DNA of 64,000 bases, taken from the NCBI GenBank assembly GCA_033026295.1, contig CM065189.1, forward strand, positions 2,757,851-2,821,850, given 5' to 3'. Below, piece after piece: positions 1-49,900 of the stretch; positions within the stretch are counted from its first letter, which is position 1, and each line of letters begins with the position of its first letter. The stretch is from Channa striata. Its lineage: Eukaryota; Chordata; Actinopteri; Anabantiformes; Channidae. Both the position numbers and the translations under genes were made by a program. The notes below the pieces were generated by a model. The model saw only the letters and a program-made list of their open reading frames with translations. It made no database searches and was not told the DNA's origin.

Positions 1-355
1 CTCCTGCTCATTTTGGAATCAAGTTGGAAGCAAGTTAGACATTTAAGTTTTGTTTAAGTGAATGAAAGAGACTTAACAAGGAAAACAAAGTGTATGATAA
101 ATACTGAGAAATACAAAAATTACATAATTAAATGGATTAGCGCTGTGGTTAGTAAAGTAGTTATTTGACAGGAAATGATTCCTATAAAATTTAGATAATC
201 AAAAATTGTTTCACGTTCTGCTTTTACAGCACTTTTATCAAAAGCACTTTAGTACGCGCTCCAGCCAACCCAGCTATAGTCACATCTGAGTGCTCCTCTA
301 GTTCTATCACAGACTTCATAAAACACTGACCCTAAACTGTAAATGTTCCCTTCAG
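1..355 (+). other. bms1: bms1 intron (3' part)
   Basis: AT-rich sequence that ends in a pyrimidine stretch and a cag acceptor at 353-355, directly before a BMS1 coding exon. I see no upstream bms1 exon and no other gene in it. The intron begins outside the window. Confidence 0.7.
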
Positions 356-517
356 CCAGTGATGCGAACCCAGAGACACTTCAACCCCCTCCACATCCCC
401 AATGAGCTCCAGAAGGCCCTACCCTTTAAGAGCAAACCAAAACAGCAGCAAGCCAAAGGAAAGACCCCCAGAGACCTGCAGCGTCCCAGTGTGATCAGAG
501 AGCCCCATGAGAGGAAG
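356..517 (+). CDS. bms1: Ribosome biogenesis protein BMS1, penultimate coding exon
   Basis: BMS1 is a nucleolar GTPase needed for early 40S subunit assembly with RCL1 and the U3 processome. This exon of 162 nt (54 codons, phase 0 at both ends) lies between a cag acceptor and a gtgagc donor. It encodes the conserved C-terminal segment: HFNPLHIP, LQKALPFKSKPK and VIREPHERK match the corresponding HFNSLHIP, LQKALPFKNKPK and VIREPHERK of human BMS1 as I recall it. The next exon at 745 continues in frame. The rest of the gene, including the GTPase domain, lies upstream of the window. An ATG at 362 is internal and not a start codon. Confidence 0.93.
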
Positions 518-744
518 GTGAGCATAGAATCTACGGTTTCTCATTTTCCTTTTCTCAGCTATGTTGAAACCCTGCTCTGAACATTCAGACAACGGTGACA
601 ACAGTAGAGCTGATAGAAAGGATGGGTACACAGTGAATACAACACCCAGGGTCTTGTGGATTCCTTTATCCACACAATGACTCACTACTCCCTGCGGGGT
701 AACAGAACCTTATCAGTCCTTTTGTTCTTGTCCCGTTCCTTCAG

Positions 745-975
745 GTGGCAGCCCTCCTCCACGCTCTGAGTACAGTTCATACCTACAAGAGGAAGAAAGC
801 CCGTGTGGTGCAGCATACCAAACACAAGGAGTTCCTGCAGCAGAGGGAAAAACAGGAGGAGGCCAAGCTGAAGAGACAGAAGGAGGCACGCAAAAAACTG
901 TACCGCATGATGGGCCAGATGGACCAGAAGAAGCACAGGTCCAGCCTGAAGGGGGCACAACAGGATGATTTATGA
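745..975 (+). CDS. bms1: Ribosome biogenesis protein BMS1, last coding exon
   Basis: The last exon (231 nt: 76 codons plus TGA) follows a tcag acceptor at 741-744. It encodes the basic, lysine- and glutamate-rich tail of BMS1: LLHALSTVH, then LKRQKEARKKLYRM, then RSSLKGAQ, close to the human LLDALSTVH, LKRQKDLRKKLFR and KSSLKGA. The tail is probably a charged helix contacting pre-ribosomal RNA or proteins, which is inference. The gene ends about 1.3 kb upstream of the mtr start codon in the same orientation. Confidence 0.93.
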   Translation: MAALLHALSTVHTYKRKKARVVQHTKHKEFLQQREKQEEAKLKRQKEARKKLYRMMGQMDQKKHRSSLKGAQQDDL

Positions 976-1140
976 GATAAACCTCTGTAGACTGAGATAA
1001 TCACTCTGATCTTGATCTCTTGATCTGAACTGTGACCTGAATGTAGCAGGTTGACACATTTGTATTTCCCATAACGTATAAAAAAAAAGTCAGTTGTTAA
1101 GAAAAAGTTGTCAGACATGGGGAGTTTGTTTTAATAAAAA
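976..1140 (+). terminator. bms1: bms1 3' UTR and poly(A) signal
   Basis: Short 3' UTR after the bms1 TGA. A canonical AATAAA lies at 1133-1138, about 160 nt after the stop, followed by T-rich sequence. Cleavage is expected near 1150-1165. Confidence 0.6.
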
Positions 1141-2267
1141 CTATTTTAAAAGAACTAATTTCTTCCACTATTTTAAAGCTGTTAGTTATTTTCTAAAACT
1201 ATTCTCTCGAATTCCAGTAAAACGTATTGTTATTGCTGCTGAGTGGGGGATCAAGCAGGCAGGCAAGAAGACTATAAGTGAATTTTCAAAATGAGGGGTT
1301 TTATTTACCGCCTAAAAATGAAAAGAAAAAAAACTGTCACAATTTGCTCTTATATCTGTTTTTTACCTTATCAGTAACCAATGGGCTTTACACTGCTGCT
1401 CGCACACACTCTTGAAATTAATAGAATCTCCAACATAATTTAATGAGGCAGGTAGTTGGTACAGTCCAATTGGCCACTTCCTGTGTTAAATAAACGCAAC
1501 CCAGCTTTTTTTTTTTTTTTTTGCTCAGGACCAACAAACAAACAACAGTAACCACCAGCTCTTTCATATAGTAATATTACTGAAGTTAACGTGACAGACG
1601 TTAACTAAATGTATGTCTTACGTGGGTTAGGGTTTGTGTAATGCATATTTTCAAAATAAGAAAAAAAATAAATGTTACATTTTTAATGTCTTTCTTCGTG
1701 TGAACAGAAAGAAGTAGCATGACACAGAATCCGTATGACCACGTCATTGGTGATGACATTGTCATCTTCGCGGCCTCAGGAGGGGGAGCAATTGTCCATT
1801 AATCCCAGGGTTGCTGGTTCGATTGACAATTGAGAGAATGTAGTATAACATGTCTCGGGGCAACATTGTGAAGTGAAATGCTGTCGTTATGTTTGTTTAA
1901 TTATTGCTGGCATAAGTTGTAAACATCCTATTCTTTTTTTTCCTAAGTGTAACTTCAGTCCTTCGGCCTAATTATTATTATTATTACTATTATGTCTGGA
2001 ATCTTAGCGTTATGACGCCATTCAATTGGACAATCTGACAATCCAACAGCTGCTATTATTCATCGTTACACTTGTCTTCAGCACATTCAATACGCCCCGT
2101 ATGTGAGTTGAGCTGACGCTTTTATTGTGCAAGCCTGTACCCGGAAGTGGAGCTGTTGCTGCTGGAAAGAACGTAAGAGTCGTCGTGAAACTTTGAGCTG
2201 CAACATTAACAGTGTAGTGTTCAGACGGACCGTAGCACTGCTGATTTCAAGGTTTGCTCTTGTCAAC
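1141..2267 (+). promoter_or_regulatory. mtr: bms1-mtr intergenic region and mtr promoter/5' UTR
   Basis: The first part is AT-rich with a T17 run at 1506-1522. A SINE remnant lies near 1783-1826. The 150 bases before the mtr ATG are more GC-rich and contain CCGGAAGT at 2141-2148, a consensus ETS/GABP site typical of TATA-less housekeeping promoters. There is no obvious TATA box. No ATG occurs between 2141 and the mtr start, so the first ATG is used. Its context is good (A at -3, G at +4). The transcription start site itself is not visible. Confidence 0.5.
1783..1826 (+). mobile_element. tRNA-derived SINE remnant (B-box part)
   Basis: The block ending in gggttgctggttcgatt resembles the tRNA-like 5' portion of the SINE found intact at 26836-27045, including the RNA polymerase III B-box core GGTTCGA. 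Both ends are degraded. The assignment rests on this short match. Confidence 0.4.
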
Positions 2268-40609
<38,342 letters not shown>

Positions 40610-41405
40610 AGGTTGAGCTACACAACAGAAAATCGGGTTTACTCAAAAAACCACTCCAGTGTAGCTCACACAGTGTCTTTCTGTGGTAACGTACGCTGCC
40701 AGTCACTGACATTTGTATGACCATTGGATACTGTATGTCTCAGAAAAGGTCACAAACTAATTTTTTTCAGTTCTAGGCATCAACAGGTTATGACAAACGT
40801 AGAAGGCACACAAGAATCCATGATGTGGATATTAATGGAGTATTTTTAATTTTTTTTTCCACCAGGCTTACATGTGGAGTAAAATCACATTACTGTAACA
40901 TATACAGTAGATTTCCAGTGCTACCCACAAATCGGCTAAAATATAGTGATGATAATTTTGCTTAATGTTAATGTTGTCACTCTTGTTCCTGGGCCATGCC
41001 TCAGTTCCCAAATAATTGATAAGCAGCTACCCTTTTTTTTTTTTAATTTCAAAATCACAGCTGCTAACATCTAAAAGAAAAGTTACAACAAGTTGGACCT
41101 CATTGTTGCAAGCAGAGTTGCAGTGCGGAACAATTATTAACAAAATCCAATTTGTCCAAATGAAACCTTAATACATTACAACCATTCAGCAAACACTGGA
41201 CGAGCTTTATAATTATCGATTTTACATAGGTTTTAGATGTTTGTAATGTGGATGAGGTTTTTAAATACATACATTTTATTTTTCTTGTGGAAATTTTCAT
41301 TGTTGTCAATTAAATAGGGCTCACTCCCATCCAATAGTTTGTAATAGTTACCACATTTACAGTGGTTGTCTATGATTATGCAATAAACATGGATTATAAA
41401 TAATA
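40610..41405 (+). terminator. mtr: mtr 3' UTR and poly(A) signal
   Basis: AT-rich sequence after the stop. The best poly(A) signal is AATAAA at 41382-41387, giving a 3' UTR of about 0.8 kb. Further AATAAA motifs at 41465-41470 and 42450-42455 could give longer forms. The choice cannot be settled from sequence alone. Confidence 0.5.
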
Positions 41406-43020
41406 TATAAAAAGACAGATTTTTCAGTAAAGCTATTCAATTTTAAAAATTTCAGTGAAACTTTAATAAAGACAATATGTCGTGCTTATTAAATTACTCA
41501 ACAAATTCCTTCTGTTAAGTCATTAAAAATCCTATTTACAATTTACAACAGGAGACATCTATAAGTATTTTACTGACAATTGCATTATTCCATTATTTTA
41601 TAATATAATTTTTTTAGTCCTTATAGAAGCTGTTTTACATTCACATTCAGTCTGAAGACATCTGAAGCTTCAAACAACACTAACTTAACTTTTCTGTATT
41701 TCTCTACACTATCTGTAGTAATGCAGCCTCATAATTTGAATGCAAGGTTCCAGTGTCTGAGACTGATAATTTTGGTCTTTTCAGTCCTGGTATTTTATAA
41801 AAGCTGTTTTCCATTCTGAGGTTTTTTTTTGTATAATCCTGTAGAGTGATTAGATACAACTAATAACTTTTACTTTAATTACTGTAAATTGACAGTCTGT
41901 GTACTCAAATTAACATCAAAAGTACTTTTAAAGTATTATAGTATGACTGCATTAATACACACAGCTAGATAAAATAAATAAAAGACAGACAAGAATAAAT
42001 ATTCTTTGACCTACAGTTACAGCATAATACAGCACGGTGATGTACTGTGTGCTCAGCTTGCTTGGAATGATTTAAATGAACAAGCTTAGTTGGAATGATT
42101 TAAATGAACCAAGCAGTCTTTAAGGGTTATTCCTTCACCACATGTCTACAATTTTCAGTTCCCTCATGGTGTTGTACTTTTCACACACTGAGGCTCAAGT
42201 TATTTTCAACATCTACATACTGTGTTTTGTCAGTCATGTTTTGTGTATGTACTGTACAACGTTGCTACCTGCTCCTTGTGGACATTTTATAGCAATGGGG
42301 AAAAAAGTGAAATAAAGGTTTCTGTTGCTGCAGTGGCTTGTTGCAGTGTGATGACTTTCTTCCATTAAAAACTGCTTAAACATTAGTGGCATCAGAACCA
42401 CTGGAAAGGTGGTTAGCAGTACTAACTCATCTGTGCTGTTTTGAAAATCAATAAACTGTTCATCGATTTCCTGCTGTGTTTGAGTTACAGTGCTAAACAA
42501 ATCACCCCCCTTTGAACTTTTCACCTTTTATTCTTTACAGCAGAGGCAGAGGGGTTGGCGCGAAGGTCTCACTGTTTTTCTGTGGGTTCGCTCTGGGTTC
42601 TTCTGTTTCCTGCCACAGTCTAAAGATATACACATTGAGTTAATTGGTGACTCTAAATTACCTCAAGTTTGAATGTTTTAGTTTATATCAAATATTCAGA
42701 TTATTCATCTATGAAGAATGAAATTTCCTGCCTGTATATGTCGCCCGGTAATATCCCTATCATAGACTGGAGATGTCTGTTTTATCTGAGCTGAGACCTG
42801 CTGAAGCAACCTAGTGACCCTAATGGGAAAATGGTTTGATAATTGTGGTCAATTAAAATTTTTGAAAAAAATGAACAAGAATAAACACACATCACATTAA
42901 ATATCAGCTACGTCACGTTAACACGTCATGATTTGCGTGCTACTATGTCATGTGTTTTGATAAATATAATGCTAATATTTATTTTTGATTTCGAAGGGTT
43001 CATGTTGATGGGGGAATAAG
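41406..43020. other. mtr-ryr2 intergenic region
   Basis: AT-rich. A 20-bp direct repeat (ttggaatgatttaaatgaac) occurs at 42062-42081 and 42090-42109. No coding frame was supported. Confidence 0.6.
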
Positions 43021-43147
43021 CGTCAATGCGGCCGAGAGGGGGCGCGTTCGCTAACACACGCACAAGCTCCCACCTGTGCGGCTCCTCCCCTTAGTGAGCA
43101 CGCGCCATCCAATGAGAGGCGGGCTGTGCAGTGCGTTGGCTTTAGCC

Positions 43148-43185
<38 letters not shown>

Positions 43186-43248
43186 CACACACACAGCCTG
43201 GACTCCACACGCAGCGACAGCACGAGTGTCTTCGTGTGACAGCGAACC
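43021..43248 (+). promoter_or_regulatory. ryr2: ryr2 promoter/5' UTR with (TC)17 tract
   Basis: Composition changes sharply to GC-rich with many CpG just upstream of the ryr2 ATG, as in a CpG-island promoter. A pure TC tract of 34 nt (43149-43182) followed by CA repeats lies about 70-100 nt before the start codon, so it is in the leader or core promoter. No TATA box is evident. Confidence 0.55.
43149..43182. repeat. (TC)17 microsatellite
   Basis: Uninterrupted TC dinucleotides, followed by aa and a short CA run (43185-43195). Confidence 0.97.
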
Positions 43249-43296
43249 ATGGCTGAAGGAGGAGAAGGAGAGGATGAAATCCAGTTTCTGCGGACT
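43249..43296 (+). CDS. ryr2: Ryanodine receptor 2, first coding exon
   Basis: The ATG in good context (gcgaaccATGG) opens 16 codons, MAEGGEGEDEIQFLRT, ending exactly at ACT|gtaagt. All vertebrate ryanodine receptors start this way and split after LRT (RYR2 as I recall it: MADGGEGEDEIQFLRT; RYR1 and RYR3 differ in the first residues). RYR2 is the sarcoplasmic-reticulum Ca2+-release channel of heart and brain, with about 5000 residues, so only its extreme N-terminus is here. The paralog call rests on the sequence plus the position downstream of mtr, as in human 1q43. Teleosts often have two ryr2 copies, and which one this is cannot be told. Confidence 0.88.
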
Positions 43297-43375
43297 GTAA
43301 GTGTCTCCCCACGTTCTTCTTAAAGCTCAGTGTCTTTGGCGCGTGGGCTGATGTTGCGCCTTTGTGCTAGGCTGC

Positions 43376-43402
43376 GTGTGTGTGTGTGTGTGTGTGTGTG
43401 TG
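43376..43402. repeat. (GT)n microsatellite
   Basis: 27 nt of GT dinucleotide, about 80 nt into ryr2 intron 1. Confidence 0.95.
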
Positions 43403-46074
43403 GGCTGGGAGTTTTCCGCATTAAGGATGACAGCTCCTCTAGATAGTAGTCATTGGTCAGTGAGTCCGCATCATGCTGACAGGGGACCGGAGGGACGGAA
43501 GAGGTGTGAAAACAAGGACAGGAGCGATGGAGGAAGGTGTTTGTCGGGGCCAGTGCTGCTGAAGGCGCGGGGTGGATGCGGGGTGGATGCGGGGCGCAGT
43601 GCGGTGCAGACTGGGCAACAATGAAGCCTGCTGCATGCGCGCGTCTACACTCAGCTTCTACACCGGAGCAATGCCGCGCCAATCGTTAGACATGGAGTGA
43701 AATCGATTGTCCCAGTGTGTTTTACCAAAAGTTACACTGCATCCGAGTGTTTAGTCATTGTGTCTCATTAAATCAATGTGAATATTCTGTGTATGTGATA
43801 TGAACTGAAGCCGTTGTACTGCAGCTAGAAACTAGTCCCCCGTTTGTTGAATTGCTCACAGCATACTGACAACAAAAGGAAGATCACTGCAATGGTGTTT
43901 GGATGCCATACTGTGAGGATATGGCATCTGAGGTGAGGGGAAACCTGGCAAATCGACTGAATATGTAAAGCATCCACAGCACCGTCGGAGTGGATTTTTA
44001 AAGCTGCAGCTATCAATATTTTTAAATCAATTCTGGGTTAGATGACTATGTGCAATGTGACAGGAGTCACTTGTAGTAATAGCCCCTTAGAGAATTACCA
44101 CCTGACTCTGCAGTTCTCCTCCGCTCTGGTGGATGGTATCTTCTTTCAGCTCATTGTTTTTGTGGACCACAGTATTTGTTTTGGTCGAAGCTCTATTAAT
44201 TTCCAGCAATAGAAGGCAAAAAAATAATAAATTAATAAATTAATTACACAATCAAATTAATATTACGTTAAAATATAAATTCTTAAAGTGCCAAAAGTAA
44301 TGATAGTAAAAAAACAACAACTTTGAACAGCTTTGAAATTAAAATTGTTTTGTAAAATGATTTTAATTGATTTCTCTTAGATCACCTTGACGCATCATGA
44401 CTCTTTCCAATCTAACTAGAAAAATGTTTCATATGGATGATGCATATGTTTACATTTTTTTGTTATTCCTTCAAGATTTGACCTTTTGTGATAGCTTGCA
44501 GTGTGGGGAGACTGAAGATTTCGAATTCAGTTGGTGGTAGCAGCTTTTTTTTAAACTTGTTTTTAGATTTCAGTTTTATTTTCATCTGGTGTACAGTGGG
44601 CATAGCGTCCTGGTTTTGCAGCCTTAATGTTTAATAAAAATAAAAAAGGGCTGTCCACTTGTTAGAGTACATAAATGTGTCTGCGATAAAATACTTAAAA
44701 TGTCTGTAAACACTTGTCCATTTTTGCTACAGTAAGCACCATTGCTGTTAAACTCGTGTCTTAAACTTTCTTTGTGTAATGTTACTCACTTTCTTGGTCA
44801 GGGTGGTGGGGGGCAGATATCTGCATGCGTAGATGTCTGAAATCAAACATTCTCTACATAAAATAAGCAATAGTCCTGACATTAACAACCAGTTGATGTT
44901 TAAAAACAATGATAATTACATAAATGAATCACTTTGACCATCACTGGGGTCACCTCTGTTCTTCCTCCTCTCTTGTCCATCAGGAGCAGTAACTACAACT
45001 AGATGTTCAAGCCTGCTAATCTCACTTCTGGCATTCGTCAAGTTGCAATAAAATGCATTAGTTGAGTTACTTACACTAATCACCCACACATTTTTCACAA
45101 AAACACTATCGGTCACATATGCAAGTGAAATGCTGCAGATGCGTCTGCAGACATTTTGTTACATGAGCAGCAGGAGTGCGGACATTGGCTAATGCAGATT
45201 AATTAAAATGTCAAACACTGACCCAATAAATTGGCAGACCACTACCACATAGACACTTAGTCTACTGGTCGTCCAGAGCTTTACAGAGTGATACACTACA
45301 ATTAGATAGAAAATCTTTTGGACAGACTCTAGTGTTGTATTGAAGCCTTTTTTTCTCACAATGGTCATAAAGCAAACACACCAAGAACTCTTTTCATTTG
45401 TCTTGTCATCAATTTTTCATGAAATTAACTTACTGACAAGTGATCTGAGCTACTGTCAGATATTTTAAGCAGCAAATAAGTCTACAGGCACTGTAGACCA
45501 ATACTTAACTGATCACTTCTACCTTTATTCTCTTGAAAATAACCCTGAAAAAACAAAAAACAAGTGCCCATGCATAATTGTGCAGCCGTAAATATACTTT
45601 GCTGGCCCCAAATATATTGTATTTGGCAAACACTGGATTGAAAAACAACTAATCATTCAGCTGTACTCCTAACCACAAACATTGTTTCACCTATTTCTAC
45701 CTGTTCAACTAGCATGAGGTTAATGTAGTACTGGGTGCAGTATTTGAGACCGTTTTAAGTATGAGTGGGCTAAGGGCCAGTATCTGACCCACAGTTATCA
45801 CAATAACTGTGTGACAAATCCGAGGCATTCTTCTGATTTTTGCAAATATTTAGGTGTCATTTTCTGCTTCTGCAGCACTTCCCAAAGGTCTGAAGTGTTG
45901 CTCAAAGGGGTTTAGATGTGGTGACTGACCTGGTGAAGCCATCACTAAGAATTTTCTTAACTACTATCTTCTTCAGATAATTCTTATACATGAACGCTTG
46001 GGGTCATTGTCTTGATGCAAAATTAAGTTGTCCCCAGTAAGTCATTGCCCTGAGTGAATGGCATACCTCGATTC

Positions 46075-46995
46075 AGTTCAATTCAATTCAACAAGGTCAT
46101 CTCAAGGCACTTAGATAATAAAGTCAAGCTATACAAACATTTAAAGAAAACCCAACAAATCCCCCTTGAGCAAGCCAAAGGCAACAGCGGAGAGGGAAAA
46201 CTCCCTTTAACGGAAGAAACCTCCAGAAGAACCAGGCTCAGGGTGGGCGGCCATCTGCCCTGACTGTTTGGGGTGAGAGGAAAGTGGAGAGAGAAAAGAA
46301 CAGCAAAAGCAACAACAAAACGTTGGGCAGGTTAGTAGGACCAGTAGCTCTGCTTTGGAAGACACACAGAGCCAAATCCAGGGACAGAGAGAGGGAGAAA
46401 GACGACTACGGGACAAAGAAGACACAGAGTTAATGTCATACAGTGGTGACATATTAAATGTGGGGTGAGAGGAGAGAGTAAAGAGAAGACGAAAGTGGCT
46501 CAGTGCATCAGGGGTTGGTCCCCCAGCAGTCTAAGCCTATAGCAGCATGACTATAACTAACTATAAGCTTTATATAAGCTTTATAAACAAAAGCAACAAA
46601 AAAACACTGGGCAGGTTAGTAGGACCACTAGCTGCGCATTGGAAGACACACAGCACCAAACCCAGGGACACCTGAGGAAAGGGACAGAGAGGGAGAAAGA
46701 CGACTACAGGACAAAGAAGACACAGAGTTAATGTCATACAGTGGTGACAGCAGTCTAAGCCTATAGCAGCAGGACTATAACTAACTATAAGGTTTATCAA
46801 AGAGAAAAGTTTTGAGCCTAGTCTTAAAAGTAGAGAGGATGTCTGCTTCCCGAATCTGGACTGGGAGCTGGTTCCACAGGAGAGGAGCTTGATAGCTAAA
46901 GGCTCTGCCTCCCATTCTACTTTTGGTAATTCTGGGAACCACAAGTAGGCCTGCATTTTTGGATCGAAGTGGTCTATTAAGATGATATGGTACAT
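46075..46995 (-). mobile_element. L2/Maui-like LINE 3' fragment with internal duplication
   Basis: The plus strand begins with an attcaattcaacaaggtca-like tail and ends in antisense coding. Minus-strand 46781-46999 encodes RPLRSKNAGLLVVPRITKSR, then AFSYQAPLLWNQLPV and FKTRLKTFLF, a C-terminal LINE polyprotein segment. The block 46316-46580 is repeated with changes at 46608-46800 (gcaggttagtaggacca, gaagacacacag, gaaagacgacta, agcctatagcagca). Confidence 0.7.
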
Positions 46996-49900
46996 GCACA
47001 CTGGTTTCTCTCCTGGTTTATTAATTCATTCAATTCAGTTCAAAGTGTTTGTTTAATGCTTATATCCTTTTTCAAGGAGGACACTATTAAGTACTTGTTA
47101 TCTGGAGCACTTGGGCCTTCCACTGCATCCTCTGTCCTGATTGGATCGACGTGCAGCATGTCTCTGGAGACTGTAGTGTACACCTTAATTTCTTGCCTTT
47201 ATCTCATGAAGAATAATCTTCCTTTCTTAAAACGAGTATAGACTGATTTCAAAGGAAATTCTAATATAGACAGTTCTAATATAAACAGGAAATGACAAGT
47301 CACTATTTGTGAAAAGCCAAATATAAGCTCATATTATTGGTTTAGTGGATATGAACTAATTTTAGCATGTTTTATATTCTGGGAGAGCATGGATGATTTA
47401 TTAGACAACATCCACATTAGAATTTTTGGAAAAATGGTAAAAGGCTGATTTTCTTTTCTTTATTGTATGCTTAATATGCTTAAAATGTGTTTTTGTGTGT
47501 GTCACTTGTGATCAATTTACCATTTGATAGAATAAAACAAACAAAAGATTGTATACAGTATTCACAAAATCACTTTTTGGCACCACATTCGCATGCCAGA
47601 ATCTAGAGAAACACTAACATTACTCTGGAGCAGGATGATGCAAAGCAGGAGGTGTGGAGCCACTTCCCTTGTTATCAATACCGGACCCAGGCAGCTTGTA
47701 TGTATGTGGCAGTTTGTGGTGGATTTATTTGTAGATAGTATCATCAGTGGTTTGGTAAGAATCCTTAGACACATTCAGGTCCAGTGGGTACAGTCAAAGC
47801 ATAAAGTGCTTTGTTAGCTTTCTAGCTACTCAGGTGCAGTAGATTTTTTGTTGAAGCAGGTGAATGTTTGGGTAGTCTGTATGAAAGCCCTGGAAGGCAG
47901 GAGAAACATTATAGAGATTTGTAGGTGATATTTGGCAAGTATTTTGGTAACTGGGGCTTCATAATTGTACTTTATATCAAACCAGATGTCAGTTCATAGG
48001 GAAATTTTACAAAAAGCATTAAGTTACTGCCTTAAATGTTAAATAATGTGTAATAACCTAAGTTATTACTTTTATTGAACAGTAGCAATTAACATCGGTA
48101 ATATCTTACTTTTGGCAAGGAACACTGGCAGAGATATTCTCTTCTAAAAGATTTGCCCTTCACACCAGTCAGAGAATTTCAGCGATTTCTGCTTTGTTAG
48201 TTTTCCAGCTTCCTGTATATTGTGATTGGATAATGAATATTACCTGAGCATGATGGAGCATAGCAGATAGTAGAAGAGTGTAGCAGAGCAGGGAGGGGGA
48301 AGGCTGGGTGGAGCAGACTGGATTCACTAGGTTTGAGCCTCATTTCGGTGCCAGCTAAAGCTGCACAATGTTGTTTTGAGCAGCCCAGCCCAGTTTTGCA
48401 CCTTTTCATCTATTGTCACACCACCAGTGTATTTTGTCCCGACATGCATGCTTTCCACAGGACGAGTGTCTGTGTATCTTGTGTTCATGTGGATGTGACA
48501 CATTTAACGGTGTGTGTGTTCTGAGCATCTTACTCAGAGGATTGGGAGGATAGGAGGACTGTGTCACAGGCATGGAAGCCAGGGACAGCACTGCAGCACT
48601 CTACTTCATTTAATACTTCATTAGTGGCAAATGACTAACATTTGGACATGCACTGCATCCTAATCAGAGTGAAACAGTACTGGCAGAGACAAGAGCAGAA
48701 GTCAATAGCATAGCAACACTTACAAATCACAGATCAGTCACAAGCTGGAAAGCTCTATGTAAGTGTCATATGGTAATAATATGGCATAAACACACATGCA
48801 GTCCTTGTTCTGGATATTGCTGATCACATGGACAGATGTTTAACAGGAATAGCTCATTTGAGCACAGGATCGGCACTTAGTCAAGTAAGTGTCGGTCTTC
48901 CTGAAATTACTAAGTGACTTAACTGACACAACACTGAGAACCTAAAATTTTAGATTCTCCTGAAAAGATAAATTCAACAAGAGTCCATAGCGAACTGAAT
49001 CATACACATATACTCTGCCACAGCCCTAAATATGTCCTTTCTGTGGGTTCATTTGAGTTTTGTTGTTATTACAGCTCGACTCGTGTTTTCTGTGACCTCG
49101 TGATACTGTGTTTCAGTTGTCAGGAAAATATATTGTTTTAGTTTTCTGTTTCAGTTGTCAATTTATCGATCTCTAATTGGTTCCAACCTTTTGAAATATA
49201 ACTGTTATTTTGTGGTAATATGATGTTTAGCAAAAAAATTCAACTCTGCAAATTTCTAAAGAAACTAGTCAAGTTACATTTAGGACCAATCAGTCATTGG
49301 TTGTTTAATCACATTTACAATACATTCATGCTTCTTTCTGGTCTAAAGACTAGAACACTAGTAATTCAAAATCAAATTTAAATTTTGAACTGAACTTAAA
49401 ATTAATAAAACATAACATAATTGCATTAAGTTTCCTAGGACAAGTGATTTAATTCCCAGTTCCGTTATGATGTTTTACACAGTTGTAGCAGTCACAGCTT
49501 GTTCCGCAAAGACAAACAGAGAGGGGGAACCTTTGTTGCATGTTTTCTTCTGACCCAGTTCCTGTCTCTCTCTCCACTGTCCACTATGGCATAAAGACAG
49601 AAGATGGCCTTGGGGGGGACTGTGGATTACTGTCAGATCCTTTGACTACGTAGAACATAGAACTTCATTTTAATAATCACTTTTACCACAGACAGATCAG
49701 TCTGCACACCAATCCATCTGCTGCTTGTGTTTCTTGCCAAGGTGTCAGGCTGATATATGTGGACAGCTGGTTAGCTACCATTAGTTTGTCATCATGAAAA
49801 GACAAAGTGAGCGTGGTGGGATCTGCATGTCGGTGTATTCACCTTAGGTATAATGTTACCTTAACAAACACAAGTGTGCAGCAGTGACCCTTTACAGCAC

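Noticed and set aside
2127..2267. In-frame open extension upstream of the mtr ATG
   Set aside because: It has no ATG, is not like the MTR N-terminus of other vertebrates, and lies in the expected promoter/5' UTR with the ETS site.
43320..43682. 120-residue minus-strand frame with a His-Thr repeat
   Set aside because: The repeat is the translated (GT)n microsatellite; the rest has no known domain and lies in GC-rich sequence, where long chance frames are common.
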